From: a virus
Direction: 5' to 3' (one strand)
IMG/VR virus record: IMGVR_UViG_3300032286_000363
Coordinates: 1 to 34,585 of that record
DNA length: 34,585 nt
Under the pieces are notes generated by a model that saw nothing but the letters and a program-made list of their open reading frames with translations, was not told where the DNA came from and made no database searches. The position numbers were made by a program, and so were the translations under genes. Shown piece by piece: positions 13,301 through 23,600 of this stretch. Within the stretch, counting starts at the first letter, position 1; every line of letters begins with the position of its first letter.

Positions 13301-13798
13301 AATAGGAACTCTTGTAGCACTTCCGTATGTAGCAGGAGCATTGAAAACTGTAGATAATGTAAACACAGAACTTCCTGGTCCACTAGCTGTTCCATCTCCT
13401 GTTAATTCTGTAATATATGCACCTGGACGTTGTGCACCTCCATCATCTAAAGAACCATCACCTTTAACAAACTGGAAAGATGTTCCTCCTGTTGTTATAA
13501 ATGCACTAGCTTGAACTGTTCCAGATAGACCAAATGTAAACCCTTGACTGTTGATTGCGGTATCATTAACTAACACACCACCAAGTTTTACTGGTTGTCC
13601 AGGAGCAGTTTGTATCACACCATTTGTAAACACATATCCAAGTCCTGCATCTCTAAACTTATTATCAATCTTTTCTAATACAAGTTGAAGATTATCATTG
13701 GTGTTCACTCCTGTATATACAAGATTAGCTCCTGAGTAAAATACACAAGTGCTATCTAATATTATAGGACATGCAGGTGCTGAACAAATATTATTCAT
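10337..13798 (-). CDS. Large tail-fibre-like protein with repeats
   Basis: The protein has 1153 residues, rich in Thr, Ser, Gly and Ala. Residues 1-50 (C5, C10, C18, STCVFYSGANL, LEKIDNKF) match the N-terminal module of the protein at 13808-14749, probably the virion-attachment part. The shaft has two copies of a module of about 60 residues (TTTGSGAAT, ANVLNIPTP, SGASTLISGVLNVPTYTL) near 360-419 and 467-526. Residues about 633-787 look like a TNF/C1q-like jelly roll (GAFQDTTTQTAASINTAYAV, ANTGIYNIQFSLQLEK, DIWIRKNGVDIP). Three copies of E-L-x-Y-V-x-G-x-T-S-x-x-Q-x-Q follow near 888, 946 and 1005. The last 100 residues form a beta-rich tip. It is likely a trimeric host-recognition fibre. Confidence 0.8.
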   Translation of the reverse strand: MNNICSAPACPIILDSTCVFYSGANLVYTGVNTNDNLQLVLEKIDNKFRDAGLGYVFTNGVIQTAPGQPVKLGGVLVNDTAINSQGFTFGLSGTVQASAFITTGGTSFQFVKGDGSLDDGGAQRPGAYITELTGDGTASGPGSSVFTLSTVFNAPATYGSATRVPIITVNAKGLITGVTTTVIAVPSSSVVINGDVYGYGNTGSPISLTLANVLSTPGVYGSATAIPIINVNSKGLITSISQVAIGSGGIGTVTSVSVTPGTGISASVSNPTTTPNITITNTAPDQTVVLNNGTGISVTGTYPNFTIAATGTSGVSAVTASSPLSSTGGTTPNITIQQASGSQDGYLSSANWTTFNGKQNPITLTTTGSGAATFIANVLNIPTPGTAAFTSLTTTGSSGASTLISGVLNVPTYTLAGLGGITLTSLSSTATGLTYTNTTGVFSLTSGYLIPTTASYNNTNWDSAYTNRITSLTTTGSGAATLVANVLNIPTPPTATFSSLTVTGNSGASTLISGVLNVPTYTLSGLGGQPLATNLTSLSGLTYASTSFVKMTAAGTFALDTNTYLTSAVTSVGATSPITSSGGNTPTISTSMATNKLIGRSSAGTGVMEEITVGSGLTLTGGTLNSTATPTATGYYGAFQDTTTQTAASINTAYAVKLNTTDLTNGVSVVNDGSSNPTRVTLANTGIYNIQFSLQLEKTGGSGNMIADIWIRKNGVDIPSTTGKVVLTGSANASPVVAAWNYVLDLVQNDYVQLMWSTSNTNVEIVASAAAAPHPAIPSAILTVTQQSGIMAGTGITAINSLTGAAQTLVTGTSGTDFTIVSSGTTHTFNLPDAGASARGLITTGAQTIAGQKTFTSNIKIPNSSGSQLILCVNADQSVTGLPTATYPSPGELAYVKGVTSSIQTQIGTKQATITGAATTITSADLTASRALISNVSGKVAVSATTDTELGYVSGVTSGIQSQLNGKQATLTNPVTGTGTNNQIAYFNSTGSTIASLSTATYPSLTELSYVKGATSAVQTQLDSKGYTLALVASVGNLNNGTTYYFGNVGRSPVIVPDVSRVYIPKTGTITKAYIGHYSATTGTITSITVSIRLNNTTDTLVATSTASALFRTYNNNALSINVTEGDYFEIKVVSVNTVTPGNNVFGGTIYIE
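10720..11135 (-). repeat. Three-copy coding repeat in the fibre gene
   Basis: Three degenerate copies of a motif such as ELAYVKGVTSSIQTQI, ELGYVSGVTSGIQSQL and ELSYVKGATSAVQTQL recur about every 58 residues (about 175 bases). Boundaries are approximate. Such repeats are typical of trimeric fibre shafts and permit length change by recombination. Confidence 0.7.
12217..12718 (-). repeat. Two-copy coding repeat in the fibre shaft
   Basis: Two copies of a unit of about 180 bases lie near 12541-12718 and 12217-12395. Both encode TTTGSGAAT, ANVLNIPTP, SGASTLISGVLNVPTYTL and GLGG, separated by about 145 bases of different sequence. The DNA is diverged, so the copies are held together by protein constraint rather than recent duplication. 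Boundaries are approximate. Confidence 0.7.
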
Positions 13799-13807
13799 AT
13801 TGTATTA

Positions 13808-14749
13808 TTATGGATAAACTCTAATTTCAATTAATTGATTTGCAAATGGAAGTGCGCCAGTAGCTCCATCAGATAATCTTTTTGAAAATATACGAACTAT
13901 AGCATCTGTGTTTCTTAAACCTATCAAACAGTAACTATCTAATCCTGACCCTGGAAAATATATTCCACTTGTAGGTACTGCTGTTTTATTATTTGTAAAT
14001 GGACCAGCAGTCATTGTTGCTGTAAAAAATACGCCTGTGTAAGCCCATGCAATATCATTTATACCATCTGCAGAACCATTACCTATTGTATTCTGTAAAA
14101 CTATAGTTGTTGTAGAAGTGCCATCGTAGCTAAGAAATGCTGTATAAACCTTATATTTTTCTAACGCTAATGTACCAGTTGTAGAAGGAAAATCAATAGT
14201 TTGATCATTATTGTTGAAGTTTATCACCATTTGATCAGTATTAATTATACTATCTATCACAATACCTGTAGACTGATATGTTGTACTTGTATCAGCAATC
14301 GCACTCTCTAAGGTAATTATTCCTGAATCAATAATAGATGATTCTGTAGGAGTGGTTAATGTATTCCCAATAGTAAGTGGTGTTGTGGAAACATCTCCAG
14401 CAATTAAAACCTGATCAAGCGTTGGTGCATTATTAGCAACATATGTTGCAACAGCACTTTGTGTAGGGAATAATGTAGCTGAAGGAACTCCTGTATTAAA
14501 TGTACCATCAGTAGATTTATTAGAAGAGCTTTCTTTTAAAGCAACATTACCATTGATTGTTATAACACTTGAATTGAGTGTGGTTATACTAGTGTTCACC
14601 GCACCAACTGAACTGTTGATGTTAGTTAATATTTTATCTAAAGCATCTAATGGAGATGCGTTGATGTTTGATAAATAGGTTCCGTTATATATAACACATA
14701 AAGAATTTATATATGTTGTACAGGTTGGGCAAATTTGGGATGTTCTCAT
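13808..14749 (-). CDS. Fibre-like protein sharing the cysteine N-terminal module
   Basis: The protein has 313 residues. Residues 1-45 contain C7, C10 and C18 (ICPTC, SLCVIYNGTYL, LDKILTNINSS) in the same register as the large fibre that follows, so both probably attach to the same virion component. Residues about 47-80 are a coiled-coil-like Ser/Asn/Thr helix. Residues 80-200 are low-complexity beta repeats with a phage-fibre look (TDGTFNTGVPSATLFPTQSA, TIDFPSTTGTLAL). Residues about 205-313 form a C-terminal beta-rich domain ending in ANQLIEIRVYP. The 72 bases upstream (14750-14821) hold no gene and no clear promoter. A shorter fibre or fibre adaptor is the likely role. Confidence 0.65.
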   Translation of the reverse strand: MRTSQICPTCTTYINSLCVIYNGTYLSNINASPLDALDKILTNINSSVGAVNTSITTLNSSVITINGNVALKESSSNKSTDGTFNTGVPSATLFPTQSAVATYVANNAPTLDQVLIAGDVSTTPLTIGNTLTTPTESSIIDSGIITLESAIADTSTTYQSTGIVIDSIINTDQMVINFNNNDQTIDFPSTTGTLALEKYKVYTAFLSYDGTSTTTIVLQNTIGNGSADGINDIAWAYTGVFFTATMTAGPFTNNKTAVPTSGIYFPGSGLDSYCLIGLRNTDAIVRIFSKRLSDGATGALPFANQLIEIRVYP

Positions 14750-14821
14750 AATAGTAAAATTAATTGTTTTTAATGTATTTACAATGTAGTCTTATGGGAT
14801 TTTTGATATAATATAGCGTTA

Positions 14822-17800
14822 TCAACGAACAAATCCTGATTGAGATTGTGCCTTAATACCAAGATCTTTGGCCACTTCTGGAACAAACAATGGTAGATAT
14901 TGTACAATCTGATTTGATACAGGGAACTGTTTCATTAAATATTTGACTGGTTTAGCACTTTCCACCCACTCATCATTTTGAAGAACAAGTCCAAACACTT
15001 CTTCCATAAAGTTTCCTATAAGCTTTCCAAAATTAGTCAATAGCCCTATAGAAGGGAACAATCCTCCAGATACAAGTTGTAATAGATTGGCAGGATTGTA
15101 GAAATACTGAATCTCATCTTTTAGTTTATCAGCAGCTCTCATCATAAACTTGTACTGATTTTTAACCATAGGATCTTCATCATCATCAGGAGCGTTTGCT
15201 TTAAGTGCTAAAACAAGACCAATCATTGATAAGAAGAACAATGTATCAACCATTTGACTTTTAACATTCCTTCTTACAAGATCCATGAATTCAGACTCTG
15301 TCATGTTAAGAGTCTTTCCTGTTTCTCTTTCATATTCTTCTTTCTTCTTTTCCCACATCTCTCTCATGTATTTAACACCTTCTTCATTACCTGAAAGAGT
15401 GTTGCTCAATCTTTTTACACTCTTTATAAGATCTAAAGAAAGCATACCATATACAGTTCTCATTCTTCCCCACTCATAAGCATCTGATGCAGAATTGTAT
15501 TTAAGATCTCCTGCTCTAACATCCACAAGTCTAGGAATCCAACGTTTAAACATCATGAATGAATTTCCGTACACATTCATATCTATAAGCCTTCTGCTAT
15601 CATCTGTTGCATTACCAAGAGCATCCTTAGTTATTTGTTGTATCTTTCTTCTAAGTGCAACAACACTTTCACTTTTTCTTTCAACACCTGGTATGACAAA
15701 CTCATTATCAACTATTTGTCCTAATTTAAGAACACCTTTTTCTTCTATAAGTTTAGCAACATCCTCTTCAAACTTAGCTTCTCTAGTCTTTCTTTGTTCA
15801 TTTGTTCCTTCATAGAAGTTTGCATATTCAGGAGACTTCTTAAGGAATTCTCTAGCATTCACCACTTCTCCATTTTCCACTATAGAATTCTTTAGGAATG
15901 AATAGAAATTCACTGTCTGAACATGTTTATCAGATTGTCTCATCAATATAAACATTGCATCTTGAATGTTCTCCTGGTTTAATGTGTTTAATGAAAGCTT
16001 TTTAGCAAACTCTCTATTGTAGTTTTCTGTTAAAGGAAGGAAGTATTCAAGTGCACCTATTGCTTTCTTTTGAAAATCTGTATTACCAAGCCCAATCATT
16101 TTACTATTAATCCAAGCTTCTGTAGCTAAATAATCAGATTTAGTAAAATACTTACCTGAATTAATTATAGATTGAGCTGTACCACCAAATAAGTTAGAAG
16201 TTGCTGATAGTAAGTTTAATCCCATTGTTTTTGTCTGAAACATCTTGTTCAATGTATCAATAGACTTGTTCAAAGAAATTTGTCTTCCCTCTAGTCCTTC
16301 TGGGAATAATTTAAATCCTAGTTTTGCATTCACCTTCTCTCCAAACTTACCAAAGGTGGCAAGTGCTTGATCAAATGTATCATTCTGAAGATACTTCTGT
16401 CCATATATAATACCCTTCACCATACTTTCTATAAGCTCAGCATTCTTACTATTATCTGGAGAAACGTCTATTTTTCCATTTTTATATTGTGTTCTAGAAA
16501 AATTGGAGGTTCTTATTGTTTCTTTGTTCCTTTCTAAATCAATTAGTGCAAGAGCTTGATCTTCAATTTCTGATAGATATTTAAACTTAATAGCCATCTC
16601 ATTGTATAAAGACATGTTCTTAAAAAGATCTTCACTAGCTTCTTCCTGCAGTTCTGTTGTAAAGTATTTAGGAATAGTGTCTATAGGTCTTCCTGTATGT
16701 GGATCTATTTTACCAAATCCAACATCACCTTCAGACATTGATATAGATTTTAAAAACTGTTCTCCCAAGGAAATATTCCCACCCATAACAATCTTTTCTA
16801 CAAGACTCTTTCTTATCCAAGGAAGGAATGTTCTATCCTCACCTCTTCCTAAATATCCTATAGAACGATAGTATTCATTTCTTTCTCTAATGTAATTATA
16901 GAAATCCAGAGCTGCTTGATTTTGTGGAGCATGTAGTTCTTTCCATTCTGCTGTTTGCCATTTCTCTTTAGGAAACTTCTTAATAAGTTCATATTGAAAC
17001 CATCCTGCACCATCTTTTGTAGATGTGTTGTACATCTTATCCACCTTGTTTAACTCATTGTTCATCTTCTGCTCATTCTCATCAGACTGTTCTCTATCTT
17101 TATATTTCTCTGTGATTCTTGTCTTCTCACTAGCAATCTCTTCTTTTAAGAATGCGTTATATTCAGAAATGTTTATATTATCTTTAACCCATTTGAAAAG
17201 ATCTGGATCTTTACTGTTAATTCTTTTCTGTAGTTCCTTATAGAAGTCAGCTTGATATTCATCAATCAATTCGTTTGTTCCTTTCTTCTTAAGGATATTG
17301 AAATAGTTTTTACCTGTTAAACCTTTTCCTTTAGCCCAAGCATCATATTTATCCTTAAGAGTTTGAAGCTTCTTACTTTGGTCCACTGTATCCATAGCTG
17401 CAAATGTAAGAGCTCTGTTTGCTTTTCTAAATAAGACTTTTGCAGAGTTAAGCTGTATTGTTGCTGTATCACTCCACCATTTAGCAAGCCCACTAATTGT
17501 TTTTTCCTCCTTTGTAATATCTTCCACCTCTTCAGCCTTACCAATAAAATTCTTAACAAATTCAGTCTTCATTCTATCAAGCTTGCTTTCTAACGATCTA
17601 GCTATCTTCACTGTTTTAGAAAGATCATTTTCAAGATCAGGATCTTCATCTTCTATAAAAAGATCTGCAAGATCAACATCAAGAGTGGTGTATGTACCAA
17701 GTGCTTTTTCAGCATCTAATATTTCTTTTACGAAAGCATTTACATCTTCTTCAGAAAAAGATTTTGGATCATTCCCTTTCCAATTATTCTCAAATCTCTC

Positions 17801-20665
17801 CATTAGATTCTTAATGCTTGAGTTGAAAACCTTAGCTTGTTCTAACAAAGGTTTAAGGTTTTGTCTCATTTGAAGCTGTCTAATAGCTGTAAACAAAGCA
17901 TTCAATTGTTCAGCCTTACTCTTCTTCTCTGAAGGAAGAACAGTCTTTTCAGAAAGTTTTCTATAATCAGCATTAAGCTTTTTCAATAACTTATCAACAT
18001 CATCATTTCCTGTTCTTTCTTCCTCTAGTCCTACAGGAACAAGATATGCATCTGTAATATTTTTAGGATCTACAGCACCTATCTCTACACCTATTAGTTC
18101 AGGAAGTATTCTTTGTTTAATGTCTCCTTCAGAATACTTTGCTTTAATAGGAATCATTCTTGTTTGATCAAATTGTTCCTCTTTAATACCATACGCATTA
18201 ATCAACATTGTCTTATATTGATCCATTTGGTTTTTCCATGCAGCCACTTTATACCAAGGAATTTCTTCATAAGCATCAGATAGAGCCATGAACTTCCAGT
18301 CAAGAAGGTTTACTCTTCCTTCAGGAGTGATGGCCATAAGATCTATTGTACCAGCTTTGTTTGTTTTAGGATCAAATATCTGCATCTCAGAAAGAAACAC
18401 TGTTCTATTACCTTCAGCATCCACCTTATCTAACGATCTAAGTCTTTCTAAAAGATTTTCTTTAAGAGTGTTATATATGTTTCTATTAGGATCTGTAGGA
18501 TCTATTTGAGGAACATATCCTGAATCATCCAATGGAACATCTCTTAAATGTCCATTCTCATCTACTAACACACCACCACGACCATCATTAAGCCCTCTTA
18601 TCAAGTATTCAAAATCATTATGTCCTGCTGTTCCTTTCTCAGCTTTAAGATCATCAACAGCTTTAGCTTCTTGACTCTTGAGAATCTCTCCACCTCTAAA
18701 TCTTCTTGCATACCAGTCTTTAATTTCATCAGAGACTCTTCTAGCTATCTGTGTAACACCATCTAAGAAATAACGATCTTGTTTTTCTCCATCTATTATG
18801 ACTTCCTTCTTTGTAAGCTTAGCATCTATCTCTCTAATTTTATCAATAGCAGATTCTTGTCTACTCTTTTGTAAGAACACCTTGCCTTCTTCAGCCCTAA
18901 TATCCTCCACTGTACCTATTTCTTTTCCAGATATAATGTCCATAGCAGCTCTATCAAAACCACTCTTCATAAACAATCCTTTAAACCATTCCACCATAGA
19001 AGACCACCAAGACTGTGATTTTGCTAGGAGCTCTGGTTTTTCTGTACTTCCTTCATTTTGGTTAATGATTGTTTCCACTAACACTTTTGCTATAGCCTCT
19101 TCTTTAAGTTTTAAGATGTCTGGTTTACCATCCTTCCCTTGATAGTTAGGATCAGATCCATAATCAGATAACACTTGCTTATATAAAGCATAGTTATTAA
19201 TTTCCTTAAGGAGAGTTTTATAAAGACTTGGGTTTGTTTGTTTTATAATCTCAACAGCAAAGTGCATCGCTTCCTCAGAAAGAGAAACACCTTCTGTTCC
19301 TTCAACCACTTGTACAAGATTTTGTGCAATTAAAGCAGCACCATTAGCATTTTGCTTAACACCATTTATAACAATCTCTTTCATTCCATTAATATCAACA
19401 CCTATTCTCTTAAGGAATTCCTTAACAAGAGCAAGTGTTTTAGGAGATGCTGTTGAAGACACTGTACTTTCTTCATTACCTTTTTGTTCTTGTTCTATAG
19501 CTTCTTCCTCATTAATTTCTTGTAAGAAATCATTATACACTTTTATATCTTTATTGTTTACATCCTGTGTGTAATATATAAATATACTTCCATCATCATT
19601 ATATGTAGCAGCTTTATAAAGTTTACCAGATACAATGAATGGTTTTTGTGTCAGGTTTACCATTTGTTTTATAATGGGAGTGTTAAGATCAAGATCCCAT
19701 CTATCAGAATACTGAAGATAATATCCTGTTCCATCTCTACCAACCTTCATAGCATACTTACCCATTGTAGCATTTTGTTTATCCACACCTGAAGTACGTC
19801 CTTTACTAAGCCATCTATTTAAATCTTTTTCATTAAATTCAAAATCATTGAAGTCATAGATGTCTTCTCCATTATTATCAAACACTACATTACCATTACG
19901 AATAAATCCTCTACCTACATATTTGAATGTATTATGTTTTTGTGGAAGACCGTTTGATAGTGCCCAAGCATCTTCTCTCTTCTTATATTGTTCAGGAGTG
20001 ATTTCTGTAGCCCACTTTGGTATAATCTTGTTCTCCTCACTTACATTGTTAGCAAGATCATCTTCTCTCCATTTCTTAATGGTGTTGATGAAATCATTAT
20101 AATCTCTACCTACAAATAAAGAAACGAGTGATTTTTTTAATATACGTGTTTTATTGTAGTTAGCTGGAGTGAGTGCTCTATATAGAAGTTTATTGATTAA
20201 TGGTATTTTACTTTTTTGATTAGATGTAATACCATATATCTTCATCTTTTCTGCATCTTCAAATATAGGTTTTGGTGTAGCAACTTTGTTTAATTGGAAT
20301 AATGTTCCTTGTGTTGGAGTTTTTGGTAACTTATCATATTCCTGTTGAGCAATAGGATGTACACTCACAATCACTTTAGCATTGTTTCCTGCTACAGTGA
20401 GTTTTGATTTAATCACAGAAGTTCCTTCTGGAGCGTTTAAAGACTTATTAATCTTCTGAATCAGTGCTACTTGTTTCTTGTTTTGTTCTGTTCCTGGAGA
20501 AGAGAATAAATATGTAGCAGTTGGTCCACTTCCATATTTTCTGAACAATCCAGAACCAGTGATTTGTTTCCAAACATCATGATAGATGTCAGTCAGTCTA
20601 TTGGCTAACTGAGGATAGTCTCCAAACTGTCTATCTATATATTCTACTCTACAAACATTACTCAT
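14822..20665 (-). CDS. Giant virion-type protein with PD-(D/E)XK nuclease-like domain
   Basis: The protein has 1947 residues. A PD-(D/E)XK-like site is visible: GTAGHNDFEYLI (H682, E686), AGTIDLMAI (D775) and LLDWKFM (D789-W-K791), the arrangement seen in Cas4/RecB-type nucleases. Further N-terminal, SEEAMHFAVEII (E464/E465, H468) resembles a metal-binding helix but is unassigned. The middle (about 800-1300) is long and helical with many charged residues. A hydrophobic helix lies near residues 1803-1823 (TLFFLSMIGLVLALKA), with further hydrophobic stretches near the C-terminus. It lies 14 bases after the giant polymerase-containing gene in one operon. By analogy with crAss-like phages it may be packaged in the capsid and injected. 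Nuclease activity, if any, could trim host or phage DNA. No frameshift is seen. Confidence 0.7.
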   Translation of the reverse strand: MSNVCRVEYIDRQFGDYPQLANRLTDIYHDVWKQITGSGLFRKYGSGPTATYLFSSPGTEQNKKQVALIQKINKSLNAPEGTSVIKSKLTVAGNNAKVIVSVHPIAQQEYDKLPKTPTQGTLFQLNKVATPKPIFEDAEKMKIYGITSNQKSKIPLINKLLYRALTPANYNKTRILKKSLVSLFVGRDYNDFINTIKKWREDDLANNVSEENKIIPKWATEITPEQYKKREDAWALSNGLPQKHNTFKYVGRGFIRNGNVVFDNNGEDIYDFNDFEFNEKDLNRWLSKGRTSGVDKQNATMGKYAMKVGRDGTGYYLQYSDRWDLDLNTPIIKQMVNLTQKPFIVSGKLYKAATYNDDGSIFIYYTQDVNNKDIKVYNDFLQEINEEEAIEQEQKGNEESTVSSTASPKTLALVKEFLKRIGVDINGMKEIVINGVKQNANGAALIAQNLVQVVEGTEGVSLSEEAMHFAVEIIKQTNPSLYKTLLKEINNYALYKQVLSDYGSDPNYQGKDGKPDILKLKEEAIAKVLVETIINQNEGSTEKPELLAKSQSWWSSMVEWFKGLFMKSGFDRAAMDIISGKEIGTVEDIRAEEGKVFLQKSRQESAIDKIREIDAKLTKKEVIIDGEKQDRYFLDGVTQIARRVSDEIKDWYARRFRGGEILKSQEAKAVDDLKAEKGTAGHNDFEYLIRGLNDGRGGVLVDENGHLRDVPLDDSGYVPQIDPTDPNRNIYNTLKENLLERLRSLDKVDAEGNRTVFLSEMQIFDPKTNKAGTIDLMAITPEGRVNLLDWKFMALSDAYEEIPWYKVAAWKNQMDQYKTMLINAYGIKEEQFDQTRMIPIKAKYSEGDIKQRILPELIGVEIGAVDPKNITDAYLVPVGLEEERTGNDDVDKLLKKLNADYRKLSEKTVLPSEKKSKAEQLNALFTAIRQLQMRQNLKPLLEQAKVFNSSIKNLMERFENNWKGNDPKSFSEEDVNAFVKEILDAEKALGTYTTLDVDLADLFIEDEDPDLENDLSKTVKIARSLESKLDRMKTEFVKNFIGKAEEVEDITKEEKTISGLAKWWSDTATIQLNSAKVLFRKANRALTFAAMDTVDQSKKLQTLKDKYDAWAKGKGLTGKNYFNILKKKGTNELIDEYQADFYKELQKRINSKDPDLFKWVKDNINISEYNAFLKEEIASEKTRITEKYKDREQSDENEQKMNNELNKVDKMYNTSTKDGAGWFQYELIKKFPKEKWQTAEWKELHAPQNQAALDFYNYIRERNEYYRSIGYLGRGEDRTFLPWIRKSLVEKIVMGGNISLGEQFLKSISMSEGDVGFGKIDPHTGRPIDTIPKYFTTELQEEASEDLFKNMSLYNEMAIKFKYLSEIEDQALALIDLERNKETIRTSNFSRTQYKNGKIDVSPDNSKNAELIESMVKGIIYGQKYLQNDTFDQALATFGKFGEKVNAKLGFKLFPEGLEGRQISLNKSIDTLNKMFQTKTMGLNLLSATSNLFGGTAQSIINSGKYFTKSDYLATEAWINSKMIGLGNTDFQKKAIGALEYFLPLTENYNREFAKKLSLNTLNQENIQDAMFILMRQSDKHVQTVNFYSFLKNSIVENGEVVNAREFLKKSPEYANFYEGTNEQRKTREAKFEEDVAKLIEEKGVLKLGQIVDNEFVIPGVERKSESVVALRRKIQQITKDALGNATDDSRRLIDMNVYGNSFMMFKRWIPRLVDVRAGDLKYNSASDAYEWGRMRTVYGMLSLDLIKSVKRLSNTLSGNEEGVKYMREMWEKKKEEYERETGKTLNMTESEFMDLVRRNVKSQMVDTLFFLSMIGLVLALKANAPDDDEDPMVKNQYKFMMRAADKLKDEIQYFYNPANLLQLVSGGLFPSIGLLTNFGKLIGNFMEEVFGLVLQNDEWVESAKPVKYLMKQFPVSNQIVQYLPLFVPEVAKDLGIKAQSQSGFVR

Positions 20666-20679
20666 TGTATATTATTTTT

Positions 20680-23600
20680 TTATATTATTCCACAAGGGTT
20701 TGGTTCATCAGCACCATCAAGGTCTTCATTATTTGGATCAAATGTTTGAGGTGCACTTGGTTTTCCTCCAAGTTTTTCAAGAGCATCTACTGTAGCTCTC
20801 ACTTCAATAGCAATCTTGTCTGGTGTAAGAAGGTCTTTGCTGTTTAACCAATACACATCTTTATCATTGTTGTCAATATGACTTTGCTCATGCAAAATTA
20901 AGAAAGTATTAATTAACTTGTTAGTATTTAGCATAGATTTTATAACATCTATTGTATATCCTTGTTTAGCTAATTCACTAAGCACTTGAGCTTTCTGTGC
21001 TGATGTAGGCCCTCCTTCTTTTCCTTCAAAATAATCAAAGAACTTATTCGCATCACTCACAGGATTGATGATTATTTTACCACCATCTGTAGAAGCATAT
21101 CTAATTGATCCATCAGTATTCTTAAGAGTTTTATCTACAGTGTATTCAGGAAGTTTTAATCCTTCTTCAGCTTTCTCACTTACAGGCTGTGTAGGTTGAG
21201 CTGTTAATTGCTTTTTATAATTTTCAAGATCTTTGTAATCATTTGGACCAGCTACACCATTTTCTATACGCTCTTCTAACTTACTAATTTTATTTTCAAT
21301 CTCAGCTTGTTTAGCAAGAGCTTCATCAAGTCCTTCAGGAGATTCAAAATTAGCAGCAGTTAATCCATATCCAGGTTCTATCTCAGCTTGTCTACCAATA
21401 TCTTCAACCTTTTCTGATTCTTTCTCAATCGTTGCTATAATAGGATCTGCAAGATCTTGTGTAACTGTTTCTCCTCCATAGAAGTCAATGATTGCTTGGT
21501 CTGGTATTTCGTTGCTCACTAACGTACCCTCTATATTTTTTATATTCTTTTCAGAACCATTGTTGAAAATAGAAGGTCTTCCATCTCCATAATATTCTGT
21601 AGCATACTGACCATCACCATGCAAGTTGATAAACTTGTAAACATATGTAGGATTACCATCTTTGTCATATCTTGCTATTACAGGAGAACCATCAGCATAT
21701 TTTACTTTTTGATATCCATAATAGTTTCTAAGAGAAAGATCTCCTTTCTCAGCCATCTTAGCATAATCTCTTGCTGTAATTTCTTTTCCTGTAGCAACAT
21801 CTATACGTCCTTCTGTAACATCTTTCTTGTTTATAGGAACTGTTCTAGGAACCTTGATCACATCATAGTTAGCCACCTTACCTTGATATTTTGCACTGAT
21901 GAACAAAAGATCTCTTTGCTTTTTTAGATTTGCTCCAAGTTCTTTTACCACTGGAAAAAATCCAGGAACAAGTATTTCTTGATCATTAAATTTCCCCAAC
22001 TTTTTAGTTCTTCCTTGAAATGTTCTTGGAAGATCATTTATTATTGCATAACTGTCTTGTTCTTCTGCCTCAAATGTAGGTTCTATAACAGGAACTACAT
22101 CATTATCTTGCCACTCATTTCTTTGGAACTCATTGCTTGTAGCAAATGCTCTTATCTCATCATCTACCGTTAAGCCTGCAAGAATAGGTGTGATGTGTGC
22201 AGAATAATCCTCTACAGGAATAATATTCTTTATAGAAATAGGAGATTGGTAGGTTCCTTGAATAATAGCAAGTCTAACTATTCCTTTATATAAAGCATTT
22301 GTTCTTGGATCATCTCTTAGCTCCCTCATCATTCCTGCATACATATTCTCATTATATGCAATCTTATCGTTCACTTTAAGCTTGATGGTTTGTGCACCAC
22401 CAATTCTTCCTGAACTATCCACTTCAAGGTCTTCTAAGATTTGTACTCCTGGGAATTCTTGTTTAGCTTTCAATAACATTTGTGCTACAGACTTACGATC
22501 ATCTACCAATTGTTCTTGTAGATTTGTAGCTATGTCAGATCTTTTCTGTATAATGTAGTCTAAGAACGCAGCTTTAATCTTGTTAGCTATTCTATCAAAC
22601 TTATCTTTAGTTAAGAATCTATCTTGTTCAAAACTTTTCAACACCTCATTTGTAACATCTGTAAACTGTGGAGTTTCTAAAACCAATGCCTCACCTAGAG
22701 CATCCATACTCATATCAAGATATTCTGCTTGCACCCCTATAAAGTTATTTTGTAAAAGGTTTCCTACAGAAGAAATGATATTTTTCTTTTGGGCAGCTTC
22801 TGTTCTCCATTGTTTTAACTGGAGTGAATCACCACTTTGGAATTTAGTGGTGTCATAGTTAGATGCTTGACCAAAGTTAAAACTGTATTCAGCCATCTTA
22901 GAATATTTCAAAAACTCGTTGAATATAGCAACTTGTTCACGGTTCTTTGCATCACCAAGATCTTTTGTAGCATAATAGTTTTTAATATTAGCTTCTAGTT
23001 CTCCCTTATTAAACCCAAGTGTACTAGCTGTTTCTGCAACTCTTGAAGGAAACTTATTTTTAATTGCTGAAATCTGCCTTGTATCAAATAAAGTTTTAAC
23101 ACCTTTGTTATCAAGCATTGTTAAATACTCATTGATAATAGGTTGGTTCATAAACATTACAAGTTGTCTGCTAGGAACACCTGTTCTTCTAAGGAACATA
23201 AATGTACCAACAGCAAGATTGTTCTTTATTATTTTAAGAATGTAAGGATCTTTTGCCACATCCACGAAAGAAGTTGCATATCCAGACAATCCATCAGATA
23301 TAAATTTACCATCAGTATCAAGCCTACCAGAAAGAGATATATAACTTTTCCCATTATCTTCAATTGTGTTATGATCTAATAACATTTCTCCACCATTATA
23401 TCTTAATATGTCTCTATCTTCTTTAGAAACATTATTAAATCTAGCTGGATCAATGTATGCTTTAAACTTCTGTGTAAGAGAATGTCCTGTAATATTAACA
23501 GCAGCTATACCCACCCACTTCTTAGCTGTAACGAACGCATGTCTAAGAGAAGTCATGTAGTTTCTATCAAGAAGTCTGTTCTTAATCTTACTCTCATCAT

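Noticed and set aside
14750-14821. Possible promoter in the 72-base gap before the short fibre gene
   Set aside because: No TAnnTTTG with a TTG at 17-23 bases is present. TACATTGT is a poor fit, and no hairpin with a T-run is seen.
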